Assembly: GCF_905147365.1 (NCBI RefSeq)
Contig: NC_056408.1
Coordinates: 15,128,001 to 15,192,000 of the forward strand
Source of the DNA: Aricia agestis
Lineage: Eukaryota; Arthropoda; Insecta; Lepidoptera; Lycaenidae
Length of the DNA stretch: 64,000 bases
Reading direction: 5' to 3'
Numbering within the stretch: position 1 is the stretch's first letter; each line of letters opens with the position of its first letter. Both the position numbers and the translations under genes were made by a program. Of this stretch, positions 43,207-54,099 are shown piece by piece. The notes beneath the pieces are model-generated. The model made no database searches. It was not told the origin of the DNA and was given only the letters and a program-made list of their open reading frames with translations.

Positions 43207-43656
43207 ATGGATTTGTTTACACTTAACTCCAAAACATGTAGAGCCAAGTCAAAGAATAAAACTGGCAACCCAGATCTGACATCGACAGCACTAAGGTCTT
43301 AATTTCAAACCTAACAAAGTGACTAAGTAATTATTACTAAGTAAATCACACAAATAACAATTTCAGTCAATTGGTAATTTCATTAAATACTAGAGATCCT
43401 TCTAATATATTATTTTCTCACCGTACAAACCTTCCCTGGACTTCCACAATTATTTCAATACTAATATTAGCCAAATCGGTTCAACCGTTATCGAGTTTTA
43501 GCGAAACTAACAACATTGTTTCCTTTTATTTGTATACATTTTGGTTTGTTTATTAAAAAACTCCCAAGAAAACTCCCAAGAAAAAAAAACATACACATAT
43601 TACCTATAATTATGACTATGTCACTAAAAACTATTACACTATAGTAACAAAAAAAA

Positions 43657-43810
43657 ACTCACAGTTATAATGATCATATAACTCTACACTTATGAAAGCA
43701 CACGCGCCCACTGAAGCGGCCGGCACGCGACTATGACTGAGTGCTGCTGACTACGTCTGACGATGGCTGACGGTGGTTGACTGTGGCTGACAGTGGTTAC
43801 CTGTGACCAT
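43657..43810 (-). promoter_or_regulatory. Speculative receptor promoter and noncoding first exon
   Basis: On the minus strand, TCAGT (43714-43710), the arthropod initiator-like motif, is followed within about 50 nt by ACTGTGAGT, a good splice donor (cut after 43663). Upstream is a GC-richer block with repeated CTGAC/GGTGG motifs, unusual in this AT-rich region. It could be the receptor's missing 5' exon, but nothing directly links them across 14.7 kb. Confidence 0.2.
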
Positions 43811-43851
43811 CATCGGTCAAGGTCTAGGACTTATACGTGTGTAAAATGATG

Positions 43852-44447
43852 AACCATCGAGGAAATTGATTCCTAGGCAGTTGACGGACCTACGTCATGT
43901 GGTCGGCTTATGTCAATTCAATGTTAATTGTGATCGGGCGGAGGGGTTTGACTTAAGAGGGCGACTAATCCAAAAAATTAAACATCGTCCTTCTCTCTTC
44001 ACATTCACGCCCGTCTTTCATATTCCAGGTGAAAAAGGACGACGCGGAATCATCGCCAAACTAGATTTCTCTTAATAACTCGATAAATATACCTACAACC
44101 TTTTTGAAAATCCGCTTGGTCAGTTTCTCAATGATAGAATTTTATACAATGTGTTAAAATATTAACTTAGTTTAATTCACGTAATATAATATGAAAAATT
44201 CGTGAAAATTAGATGCATCTTTGTGATTTTTTTCTATCGAGAAAATTTTAAGATATCGTGTTTTCGCGAGGTCGGATCCTCGAAAGTATAATGTAGTATC
44301 TATGTTTAGATAATGAAACAATTCTTATTTTTAAGTATAAAAATGAATTATAAAATCGAAAATTTAGAGTCAGTCGCCCCATTAACGCGACCAAATTACT
44401 TAGGTCCGCCATCTGCATAGGAATCAACTTCTCTGATAGTACAATCC
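43852..44447. mobile_element. Family H element, long member
   Basis: Left CATCGAGGAAATTGATTCC and GTTGACGGACCTACGTCA; right ACCAAATTACTTAGGTCCGC and GGAATCAACTTCTCTGAT. The interior of about 420 bp is not shared with the short copies and holds no convincing ORF. Confidence 0.6.
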
Positions 44448-44778
44448 TGTGTGTATCTGAGTGCATTTGTGTACAATTATGAAAATCCTTTCTTTGTCTG
44501 TCTGTCTGATACGTATTTAGCGTGAAGAGTCAACACCTCTTCACGCTTAAAGCACTGAACCAATTGATATAAAAATTAATTTTAATTTTTATGCGTCTCG
44601 CTAAAACTCGAGAACTGCAGAACCGATTTTCCTAATTTCAGTTATGAAATAACTGTAGAAGTCCAGAGAAGGTTTATAATATTTAAGTAGGAAAGTGATG
44701 ATCTAGTTAGGAATAAACTTAGAACGAATACTTACATATTATATTTAAAAAAAATATTATATGAACTTATGATATGAA

Positions 44779-44861
44779 TTTTTGTTCCGTCGGCGGAATT
44801 TGAACCCGTGACCCCCAGCTTGAGCTACCAACGCGCTCTTCCACTGAGGCACAGAGGTCGT
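44779..44861 (-). repeat. SINE-2 tRNA-like head
   Basis: On the minus strand: GACCTCTGTGCCTCAGTGG (A-box region) and GGGTTCAAATTCC (B-box-like). It resembles a tRNA but has extra length and no paired acceptor. The body is missing. Confidence 0.65.
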
Positions 44862-45289
44862 CGAATTATAATGTAGTAACTATTTCATTGTATTATAGAA
44901 ACCAGTAGATAATTAATATAAAAACAGCGCAAAGTAACATTGTTGTCTATTTTATGAAGATTGAAGAGACAAGTAATGTTTGTTGTATCATATTATATTT
45001 AAATTCACATAAATTTTAATAACAACATTATATTTATTATACATGTCATATATTATTATATAGGTATCTAATAATGGTAGATAATAAATAATGATAGATA
45101 GAATCTAAACTAATATTACACATGCAAAAGTCTGTCTTTCAACTCTACTTTCTGAAGCTGAACCAATATCAATGTTTAAATCCATACTAATAATATTATT
45201 TTTTTGGGTTTTTGAATATCTTGTTTAATAATGAAATTAAGAAAAAAAAGAAAACATAGGGACATTATATTAGTGGCCGTAGATATTTA

Positions 45290-45384
45290 GGAAAAAAAAT
45301 ATAACTCTACTAGCATTATCCAGGGAGGAAACAGGGGACAACGTTTGTATGGAAAAAGGGCGGTGTGGACTCCTCTCGGGTTAG
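45290..45384 (+). repeat. Dispersed repeat N, copy 1
   Basis: CTCTACTAGCATTATCCAGG, GAGGAAACAGGGGACAACG and GGCGGTGTGGACTCCTCT are repeated almost exactly at 58166-58248. Identity unknown. Confidence 0.6.
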
Positions 45385-45611
45385 AGCATAAAATTGTTTT
45401 TTTATGGATAAACGGACGGCTGCTATCTGATAAAAAAACTAAAAATGTACAGTTCCCACATGATGATATGATAACTGCGTAATAAATTAGGCAACATAGG
45501 ATTCATACCAAAATCGCGTATCTCTGTGTTTCGTACTTGAATTAGATATAAACGCGCGCGAAGCTGTTGGAATGTTTATTGTAAAAGATTGCTGCAGCTC
45601 AAAAGTATGTT

Positions 45612-45840
45612 AGCCATACTAATATTATAAATGCGAAAGTGTGTCTGTCTGTCTGCCCGTCCGTCTGTCTGTTACCTGTTCACGCTCAAACCGCTAAACC
45701 GATTTTACTGAAATTTGGCATGGTTACGGATACTTCGAGTCCCAGGAAAGGACAAATAGGATAGTATTTATCCCGGAAAAATGTACGGTTCCCGCGCAAT
45801 AAACGAGTTTTGGCGCAACGGAGTTGCGGGCGTCATCTAG
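45612..45840 (+). repeat. Helitron-like repeat R2, complete-looking
   Basis: CCATACTAATATTATAAATG, (GTCT)n/(GTCC)n, GGTTCCCGCGCAATAAACG and GTTGCGGGCGTCATCTAG. It is the best-preserved R2 in the window, with 47881-48090. Confidence 0.8.
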
Positions 45841-45907
45841 TATAGGTATTATATTATAATAGTAAGTATATTATTATTATAGTTTAAGTACTTATCGTAT
45901 TTTATTA

Positions 45908-46787
45908 TCTATACTTAATATAATTATAAATGCAAAAGGGTGTCTGTCTGTCTATATGTCTGTCTGTTACCTCGTCATGCCTAAACCACTGAACCGATAT
46001 AATTATTTGGCATGGAGATACTTTACAGTTTAGGTCCCGAAAAAGAATAAAATATACTTATAACACCGAAAAAGGTACTGAGTGCTTAGTCAAGTTGAAT
46101 TCGCTACTTTCGATAACGAAGTTAGATCTCAAAAATGTATAGGATTAGTTGTAATAGTAGGGGAGGGGAGGGAGCTATTCGTGTAGTCACTCGAGAGTCA
46201 TGGAAACCTAGTAGGTTTTTTACATTAGGTAAAACTGATAAAAAAATTATAAGAGCGTTTTTTATTTTAGCGGTAGGTTCAAAAACTGCAGCCATTTTAA
46301 AGTTATGAAAAAGAAAATATTATGTTCAGAAAATTGCTTAAATTACGTAAATTATAACAAGATTTTATACAATAAGGACTAAATCATTTAGTTTAGTGCA
46401 ACATAAAGTATCTGCGAAGGTTATTTAGGAAAATATGAAGCTTTATTTTTTATATTTTAAAATGTCCCTACAGGTTTACCTAACCTTTGAATCGTCAATG
46501 CCTTATATGGAAGCTTCTTTGGGGTATACTTAACATCCCCTATCTTAATCTGACAGATCCGTTGATATTTCAATATTCGAAAATAACTTTTTTTAAACTA
46601 CCACGTGGGAAATCTGATTTCTATACCATGATAATTAGACACATATATCGGAAGCCAATACAAGCTTAATCTGACACGCTCGAGCTTGTCGCGAAATCCC
46701 CTCTTCCCCTCCCTAACTATAACCTGCACTGTGCAGGTTTTGCGCGAATAACGAATTTTGGCGCAACGGAGTTGCAGGCGTCATCTA
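45908..46787 (+). repeat. Helitron-like R2 split by an unrelated insertion
   Basis: The left part (ATACTTAATATAATTATAAA to about 46080) and right part (GCGCGAATAACGAATTTTGG to CATCTAG at 46787) are separated by about 650 bp. The insert has weakly inverted ends, TAGGGGAGGGGAGGGAGC near 46159 and CCCCTCTTCCCCTCCCTA near 46716. It may be a distinct MITE. Confidence 0.6.
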
Positions 46788-47148
46788 GTTTCGTATAAAT
46801 TAATAGTCAGATATAATTATTATAAGAGATGGTATTATATTACTAGATGTTGACCGCGACTTACTTGCGCAGCAATTAGTTTATCGTGTGGGAAATGACA
46901 CTGACACTAACCAAGACAAACTGTGCCGGTTATAATGCTTAACAACATAATTTGCAAATCATCTGGAGTCCCATATTACGATGATCCGTGGACAGTGCAA
47001 GGAACTTCCGTGCCTTTAAGAGGCCGGGTACTATCGAAATTCTCATACATACGTAATACCAAAATAATTTTCTTATACGAAATTATTTAACATGTTTGAG
47101 TTATTTTTCAGCTTAAAATAGCAATTACCTAGGTTCCTGCGTAAAAAT

Positions 47149-47207
47149 TTACTACAAAATATTTAAACACTAAAAATATTTTTTAGTGTTTAAATATTTT
47201 GTAGTAA
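47149..47207. repeat. Perfect 28-bp inverted duplication, 3-nt loop
   Basis: TTACTACAAAATATTTAAAC... (47149-47176) and its exact complement (47180-47207) with loop TAT. It is followed by a GC-richer 300-bp segment (47210-47516) with two overlapping ORFs (107 and 84 codons) that I cannot assign. Confidence 0.85.
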
Positions 47208-47880
47208 CTGCTTTAGCATGCCCCTCGGGCTCCCTGAGATCATATCAAAGGGTTTTCGTGGTTGGATACCACTGTCGATCCTGGCGGCACAAGAGATACG
47301 GTGGTGGGAATGTGTGGTGGGCCAAAGCCCGATTTCAAACAGTGCCGGTTTTGGCACTACCAGCGCCCTGGGCCAGATTTTTCCAGGCTGGTAGTGCTGA
47401 AAAAATTGGCACCCCTTTCGTTTGCCTTCAGCGCCCCTTTTTCAGCGTCGCCTACCTTACTATCCTATATATTTGTCCAGAGTCCAGACCAACAGACAAC
47501 AGTCAGTGAATACTAGGGGTCGTTTCCAACAAAGTTTCCAACGCTTTTCTATTGATATTCTATAATTGTCAAAATATTGACTTTATTATTTTTAAGACAT
47601 TATTCCTGAGAGTCAAAATAATGATGACAAACTGGTCGTGTAATAATTGTCTAATGTAGTATTTAAGATTCAATACAAAAGAAAACTAAATCTATTTTCA
47701 ATCTGACAACAGAATTCAACCATAAATAAAAGAGTAAGTACAATTCGTATATATAGGCTTGTCAATCAAAATCTCCTAGTGTATTGTGTTGTAGTGTTTG
47801 TAATATTTTATTTGTTAAAAAAATGTATGATAAAAGCATAATTTCAAAACAATATTAACTCGATGCATTCCTTCACCATA

Positions 47881-48090
47881 TCCATACTAATATTATACAT
47901 GCGAAAGTGTGTCTGTCTGTCTGTCTGTTACCTCTTCACGCTCAAACCGCTGAACTGATTTTGCTGAAATTTAGCATGAAGATACTTTAAGTCCCGGGAA
48001 AGGCCATAGGATACTTTTTGTCCCGGAAAAATGTACGGTTCCCGTGCGATAAACGAGTTTTAGCGCAACGGAGTTGCGGGCGACATCTAG
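47881..48090 (+). repeat. Helitron-like repeat R2, near-complete copy
   Basis: TCCATACTAATATTATACAT, (GTCT)n, CCCGGAAAAATGTACGGTTC and GTTGCGGGCGACATCTAG. The 47520-47880 region before it is AT-rich with no gene. Confidence 0.8.
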
Positions 48091-48169
48091 TAAACTATAA
48101 CTGTGCAAAATTTCATTCACCTATACGTTACGCATTTTTCGTCAAAAAGAATCCAAAGCTTGTCGCTCG

Positions 48170-48725
48170 CGTATTACTAGCGACCCGCCCCGGCGTCACA
48201 CGGCCCACGGGTATAAAATATAATATTATGGCCACTGAAAAAATGATTAAAATCGATGGCCTATGATCCTTCACGTGGTCTACTTCTTATCTGTGCCAAA
48301 TAACATAAAAATTTCTTCAGTAGTTCGCGAGATAAGCCCTTTCAAATAATTTCCCCCGTTTTTTCCACATTCTCCTATTAGTATTAGCGTGATAAAATAT
48401 AGCCTATAGCCTTCCTCAATAAATGGGCTATCTAACACTGAAATAATTTTTCAAATCGGACCAGTAGTTCCTGAGATTAGCGCGTTCAAGTTAGCCCTTT
48501 CAAATAATTTTCGCCGTTTTTTCCACATCTTCCTCTAAATCTTCGCTCCTATTAGTCTTAGCGTGATAAAATATATCCTTTATTGCCTATAGCCTTTCTC
48601 TATAAATGGGCTATCTAACACTGAAAGAATCATCAAAATCCGTTGCGTAGTTTTAAAGATTAAAGGGAACAAAGGGACATGAGGGAAAAAAAAGCGACTT
48701 AGTTTTATAATAAGTATATATAGAT
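48170..48725 (-). repeat. R6 repeat, longest copy with internal duplication
   Basis: CTAGCGACCCGCCCCGGCGT at the left. The block TTTCAAATAATTTYCSCCG, TCCACAT and GTGATAAAATATAGCC, AATGGGCTATCTAACACTGA occurs twice (about 48340-48480 and 48497-48640). It ends AAAGGGAACAAAGGGACATG. Confidence 0.7.
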
Positions 48726-48824
48726 ACCTATAGATTGATTTTAACTAAAGTATGAAGATTTGAGAGAATCTCCATACTACAGTCTCTATCAAATTTTTCA
48801 GTAAAATGAAATTAAGTAATCTAA

Positions 48825-49000
48825 TATATAAAATTCTCGTGTCACAGTTTTCGTTGCCATACTCCTCCGAAACGGCTTGACCGATTTTGATGAAATTTTG
48901 TGAGCATATTGAGTAGGTCTGAGAATCGGCCAACATCTATTTTTCATACCAAAAAAAATATATATGGCAAAACAACGTTTGCCGGGACAGCTAGTGTTTG
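48825..49000 (+). repeat. R7 repeat
   Basis: AATATATAAAATTCTCGTGT, CATACTCCTCCGAAACGGC, GGTCTGAGAATCGGCC and CGTTTGCCGGGACAGCTAG|T. It is plus-oriented, opposite to 30058. Confidence 0.7.
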
Positions 49001-49046
49001 AATATATTTGAGTGCGGCGGTAAAAGACGTATCTAAATACATACCA

Positions 49047-49158
49047 AAATTCGAATCGACAAACAGACTGCGTCCGTCAGTTTGTCGATTCGAATTTCGT
49101 CAGAGTGTCAAATCCGTTATCTTGCCTTGCGAAAGACTAAGAGAGAGATTTGACACTC
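49047..49158. repeat. Two consecutive hairpins
   Basis: AAATTCGAATCGACAAAC pairs with 49080-49097 across a 15-nt loop. GAGTGTCAAATC (about 49103) pairs with GATTTGACACTC at about 49147. The 60-codon ORF across them is incidental. Confidence 0.7.
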
Positions 49159-49225
49159 AGATATTAATTAAAAGAAGAGATCAAATATGAATTGCATCTA
49201 ACTGCAATCTAATGGTACCCTAGAA

Positions 49226-49415
49226 CATCGGTTCTCAACCTTTTTTAATGGCAGAATCCTTTCAAGAAGCGTAATTTATTATTTTTTACGATAAAAAAGA
49301 ATGTCTTTGTATTAATTTTCTCCACGTTGGGTTCTGAAGACATTTCTAAAAAACAATTATTCTTGTATCTCCCGCGGTGCCCCTACAAGGCAAGAGCACA
49401 CTTTGAGAATAGCTG
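49226..49415. mobile_element. hAT-like MITE with near-perfect 8-bp duplication
   Basis: Ends CATCGGTTCTCAACC and TTGAGAATAGCTG resemble the GGTTCTCAAA-type hAT terminus. CCCTAGAA (49218-49225) and CCCTATAA (49416-49423) match at 7 of 8 positions. No ORF. Confidence 0.55.
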
Positions 49416-49830
49416 CCCTATAACTTGAACATTATACGTAGAACTAAAACTATTTTCTGCAGAATTACGATGGTTAGTGGTTACGTGCTAAGGCACTCTC
49501 GACCATTAGCAACCCAACCGCTAGATACATTGCCAACCGCACAACCATTACTAATAATTTCTTTTAAACGAGGCTGTAAAACTAACATTAAATATGCCAT
49601 TTCAACAAGTCTATTTCAATATGCTTATCATTATGTAATTTTTAATTGAATGTAGTAGATTTATAGAGACAGTTTGTAATACGAAATTTGGATGTTACTA
49701 CTCGTACTCGTACGGTATACAGCATACGGGGAGTCCCTGCAGCCGAGATAACAACTTAAATAGCGCATTTTCATTGGTCGTGGCATGCGTTTCAGAAATC
49801 TCCCGCACCCCGCATGCGGTCCCTATCGAC

Positions 49831-49996
49831 CAATCAGACAGAGAGGAGTCACGCGTTCAAGCGTTCTGCGTTCGAGTGGTCGGTTCACAGGAGACGCGGT
49901 CAGAACGGCCCCTGTGTGATCTACATAACATATTACAAGACAAAGAACGCAAAACTGACCGCTTGAACGCGTGACTCTCTTGTCTGATAGGTCCCT
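49831..49996. mobile_element. MITE, family L (GGGACCTATCAGACAGAGAG ends), short copy
   Basis: CAATCAGACAGAGAGGAGTC and CACGCGTTCAAGCG are inverted at the right as CTTGAACGCGTGACTCTC and TGTCTGATAGGTCCC. The long copy is 56382-56769. Left of it (49690-49830) is a fragment of the 51.4-51.9 kb repeat. Confidence 0.65.
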
Positions 49997-50044
49997 TAAA
50001 ATGGAGATAGTAATAATGGCGATGTTACAGTTAAAAATACAAAA

Positions 50045-50096
50045 AATATGTTCAGACGAACATAATATAACCTTCTCCTTTTTGGAAGTCGGTTAA
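50045..50096 (-). repeat. R4 element, terminal fragment
   Basis: ATAACCTTCTCCTTTTTGGA followed by AGTCGGTTAATA: the R4 start in inverse orientation. Confidence 0.6.
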
Positions 50097-50170
50097 TAAA
50101 AGCGTGGAGCCTACCTACCTAGCTTATTAGCTTTTGCGCACTTCCTCAATTTCTACTAGTCACCGGTGAC

Positions 50171-50201
50171 CGAGACACAATAGAAATTCTATTGTGTCTC
50201 G
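50171..50201. repeat. Perfect 15-bp palindrome, 1-nt centre
   Basis: CGAGACACAATAGAA, A, then the exact complement. It lies next to a family-U MITE. Confidence 0.75.
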
Positions 50202-50221
50202 TTTTTCCATGATCGACGGGT

Positions 50222-50415
50222 GGGGGTGACAGACGTGCGAGTAAGTACGCGGACTTATGGCTCGACGATCATAATCGCCTGTGTGTCAGCAAAGAGCCGC
50301 GAGCCGCGAGCCACGCACCGCGAGCCTGGGGGCATGGTAATCCAATGTGAGCGATTCTCGTGTGTGTAAGTTCGCGAACTTAAAACCCGCGTACTTTAAG
50401 TTCGTACGTCTATCA
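50222..50415. mobile_element. MITE, family U, uninterrupted copy
   Basis: Left GTGACAGACGTGCGAGTAAG and right CTTTAAGTTCGTACGTCTATCAG are approximate inverted ends, with tandem GCGAGCCGC motifs in the centre. It shares GACGTACGAACT and GCGGGTTTTAAG with the copy split at 33731. Confidence 0.6.
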
Positions 50416-50730
50416 GGCACTTTATGGAACAGCTGATTGTGAAGCTGTCTAGCAAAATCGATAATGGGAAATCATTGACGAATCTTTATCTATGCGCATG
50501 TATTGGCCAATTATTATGGGTCAAAAAGGAGTGGTCACATTAATGCCAAACTAATGCACTGCTTTTTTTCATCACAAGATGGTCATAGGAACATAATAAT
50601 GACTATAAGTCTCTAATTATAGTTTGACAAAAATAAAAACCAGCTCGTTTGGCTTCACCCTAAAAGTAATAGGAGCTCCACGCACCTGAAGTCTAAGTAC
50701 TTTTATTTCTCTCTAAATTAATTATTCTAC

Positions 50731-51939
50731 TATCAGAAAAGTTGATTCATAGGCAGATGGCGGACGACGGACCTACATAGTAGTTTGGTCAAGTTGTGTC
50801 AAACCCAGCCGACAGATCACGACGTATGGCGCAGTTTAATTGGTCGGTAACTCGTTCGATATACAGCATACGGGGAGTCCCCGCAGCCGAGATAACAACT
50901 ATAGTTTGTGCGTTTTAAGATGATATGGGTAACAGTTTTCATATTCCTTGCTACGGGTTTTTTTTACAAGAAAACAAAAAAAATCAAAATGTAATAAATT
51001 CTATTCCATCTACAAAAACAAATGTTTCCTATAATTATTGTAAATGAATAAAAATGAAAAGTTGCTAAATGCTAACTTATTAATATAAAATTATAAATAT
51101 TAACTGTGAAATAGGAACATAAAATTATTGTTACGAAAACATTTGAAAATTTTCAGATGCATGAAACGGAACTTATGTCAATAGAGATTGACTCTGTTGA
51201 ATCGAAATCAAATCAATAAAAATGGCGGCCATCTTAAATCGCCGGCACCAGTGAAATGTCAGTACGAAATCGATAATTTCGATTGCAATTCCTTTACGAA
51301 TTGATTCGATATTTTTAAATTATCGATTAATTTTTGTTAGGTAACTTCCCTAGTATTGTCAATTATAATGTGTCACGCATATCATCATAAAACGCACAAA
51401 CTATAATAGCGCAATTTCACTGGTCGATAGGGCCCGCATACGGAATGCAGAAGATTTCTGAAACGCGTGCCACAGGGCCCGCATTCGGGGAACCATTTTA
51501 ATGGCGCATTTTCATTAGTCATTAACTCGTACAGTATACAGCATACGGGGAGTCTATAACAACTAATGGCGCATTTTCATTGGTCGTGGCATGCGTTTCA
51601 GAAACGATATGTGTTCGTTACACCGTCTGCGGGGATTTCCTGCATGCTTTATACCGTCCGTGATATCGACCAATGAAATTCATCCGTCGATATATTATAC
51701 AGGTTGCGGAATGCGGCGAGTCGAATACATTTTCATTATTCAGTTTCGATTCGCAAGTGCAAGGGCCCTATCGACGAATACAAACGGTTCGCCGAATGCG
51801 GGACCTGTGGCATGCCTTTCAGAAATCTCCCACACCCGCATGCGGACCCAGTATCGACCAGTGAAATTGCGCCATTACGTTGAATTGACATAATCTGCAT
51901 AGGCAGTTGACTGTCTATGAATCAATTTCTTTGATGGTA
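50731..51939. mobile_element. Family H composite element, about 1.2 kb
   Basis: The outer ends are family H: CAGAAAAGTTGATTCATAGG on the left and TGAATCAATTTCTTTGATGG on the right. Inside is a second inverted pair (50899-51405) and then 51410-51870, a block of direct repeats with GCGCATTTTCATTGGTCG and TATACAGCATACGGGGAGTC. ORFs of 100 and 63 codons here follow the repeats and are not supported. Confidence 0.6.
50899..51405. mobile_element. MITE nested in family H element
   Basis: TATAGTTTGTGCGTTTTAAG and ATGATATG at the left are inverted at the right as CATATCATCATAAAACGCAC and AAACTATA. The interior is AT-rich. Confidence 0.65.
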
Positions 51940-51944
51940 CATAA

Positions 51945-52220
51945 TTAATAATAATAATATCTATGGACGCTTCACACCACGTCAGTCTGGCCCCGTGCTA
52001 AGTACCTAAAGGACTTGTGTTACAGGTACCAGACAACGGAAATATATTTAATACTTTTATACTATACATATATTTAAGATTTTTATTATATCATACACAT
52101 ATTTAATAGGTACACATCCAGACCCGGGAACATTGAAAACTTTTTGTTCCGTCGGGGGGATTCGAACCCGCGACCCCCGGCTTGAGCTACCAACGCGGTC
52201 ACCACTGAGCCACAGAGGTC
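51945..52220 (-). repeat. tRNA-derived SINE (SINE-2), full length
   Basis: On the minus strand: GACCTCTGTGGCTCAGTGGT (A-box region), GGGTTCGAATCC (B box), a body with CCTTTAGGTACTTAGCACGG and GACTGACGTGGTGTGAAGC, and an (ATT)n tail at the left edge. It is the intact counterpart of 44779-44861 and 5103-5172. Confidence 0.8.
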
Positions 52221-52326
52221 ATCAATTATAAGGTTTATAAAAATACTACTTATTTGTCGGTAGGTTAGGTTAGTTGGATAAAATGTTTTTTCTGTGACTT
52301 TATTCATAAATTATTATTTTTAACTA

Positions 52327-53645
52327 AAAATTAAAACCGACTTCCAAGGTAAAAACAATAATAATATGAATTAAAAAGTATTAAATAACTCTTACTCTAT
52401 AATGGTGCCTTTTTAGAATTCGTCTAAATCTCAACTATTTCTGTACATACTACAGTCTTCATTATTTGAAGTCGGTACCAGGTAATTTTATCGTGAGTTC
52501 AGTCAATGTCAGAATATCTGAAGCTTTTGGGACTGGTACCGACTTCAAAGTAATGAAGACTGTAGTATGTAAGTACAAAAATAGTTGAGATTTAGACGAA
52601 TTCTGAAAAAGGCACCATTATAGAGTAAGAGTTATTTAATACTTTTTAATTCATATTATTATTGTTTTTACCTTGGAAGTCGGTTTTAATTTTTAGTTAA
52701 AAATAATAATTTCACTCTTTTTAGTTATCTACAAGATAAGGCTTTATGCGTAAATAACCACTACGAATGTTAACTATTCACATTATATTACTGTACACGA
52801 AATTGTGGTAAATGCTTTCAGTTATCTAAGCGATGCTGCAATTTAAAAACTTTTATCTTTAAAGGTTCAGGAGTTCTGTTCAGTGCCTTTCAGAGACACC
52901 TTCGTATGAACTTTCTCTTATTCGTAACATATGTTTAAGTTACTAGAAACAACATTTTAACCACTTTTAGTATTTTGATAAACTTCAAGGATTTCCCTCG
53001 ATTGCTCATAGATCCCATCATCAGCTCACCACTTTCGTAATTATTATACAAAATCAAGATTATATCCTATACAACAACACAAGAATTTTGAAAATCGGTC
53101 CACAAACAGCGAAATAATCATCAAAAACATCTGCTTCGATGCAAAATATCACGAAAAGCATCAATAAGTGGGTCATTATGTGATGACCCATGGCATAATT
53201 ATGATTTTGATGATGATGATCAAATAAATTGATGTGTTGGCTTATGCTTTCAGTTGTTTAAACAACGCCGAAATCCCGGCGATTTCGGCGTTATATGTTT
53301 TGAATCCTTATGGTTTCAAAAGTTCTGTTGGGTACCTTCGGATCCAGGGTATAACCTGTTGCGAAATCTTACTTTTTGGTAGCATTTACCTCGAACTTCA
53401 GAAAAAATTGAAATCACTATATGTTTCCATACAAATTTCAAGGAGTCCCCTCGATTCCTCCAGGATCCCATCATTAGATCACCACTTTTGTGAACATGGT
53501 ACCAAATTCGAGTTAAACCCTATACAACACAAAAAGAATTTTGAAAATCGGATCACAAATGGCTGAGTGATCGTTGAACATACAAAAAAAAAAAAGATAC
53601 ATACAGCCGAACGTATAACCTCCTCCTTTTTGGAAGTCGGTAAAA
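52327..53645 (-). mobile_element. R4 element, copy 3, complete and uninterrupted
   Basis: On the minus strand it starts ACCGACTTCCAAAAAGGAGG (right edge) and ends CCTTGGAAGTCGGTTTTAAT. The left 360 bp (52331-52693) form a long hairpin around a short asymmetric centre. It includes the uninterrupted homologue of the Harbinger-like target (about 52810-52850). The 110-codon plus ORF at 53234 is not coding. Confidence 0.7.
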
Positions 53646-53850
53646 AGAGGTACTGTAAGTAAATTTTTATACAAACAAATAAAACTTATTAGGTATAAGT
53701 ATCCACCAATATGGTAAAAGGTTATTATCACGTACTGTCGATCCGGGTGTCACTTATCTTTTAAGGAAAGTCTTATAATATTGTTAAATAGTATGACTAT
53801 AACCCTAAAAAAAGTAAACAATATTGTCGCCAAGAAGATATTTAAAAGTT

Positions 53851-53888
53851 GCTAACAAACACTTTGAACTTTCAAAGTGTTTGTTAGC
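53851..53888. repeat. Perfect 18-bp inverted duplication, 2-nt loop
   Basis: GCTAACAAACACTTTGAA, CT, then the exact complement. An R4 terminal fragment follows (about 53925-54095, minus). Confidence 0.8.
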
Positions 53889-54099
53889 TTTTCACCTGAA
53901 AAGGACTATCACAAAAAATATTTAAATTATTATTTTTAACATAAAATTTAAACCGATTTCCAAATTTAAAAACAATATTCAAATATGTTCTAAAAAGTAT
54001 GAAATAATTATTATTCTTCATTTGCGCCTTTTTCGAAATTCGACTAAACCTCAACCAATTCTGTTTTCAATAATTTTCATTCTTCTGAATTTTATACAC

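Noticed and set aside
47186..47516. 107- and 84-codon ORFs in a GC-richer patch
   Set aside because: No recognisable motif, the two frames overlap, and no splice or promoter context was found. It may be an unidentified repeat fragment; kept as uncertain rather than called a gene.
52142..52220. tRNA gene on the minus strand
   Set aside because: Same reasoning: a tRNA-like head followed by a repeated body and (ATT)n tail. The 44779-44861 copy is the same head without its body.
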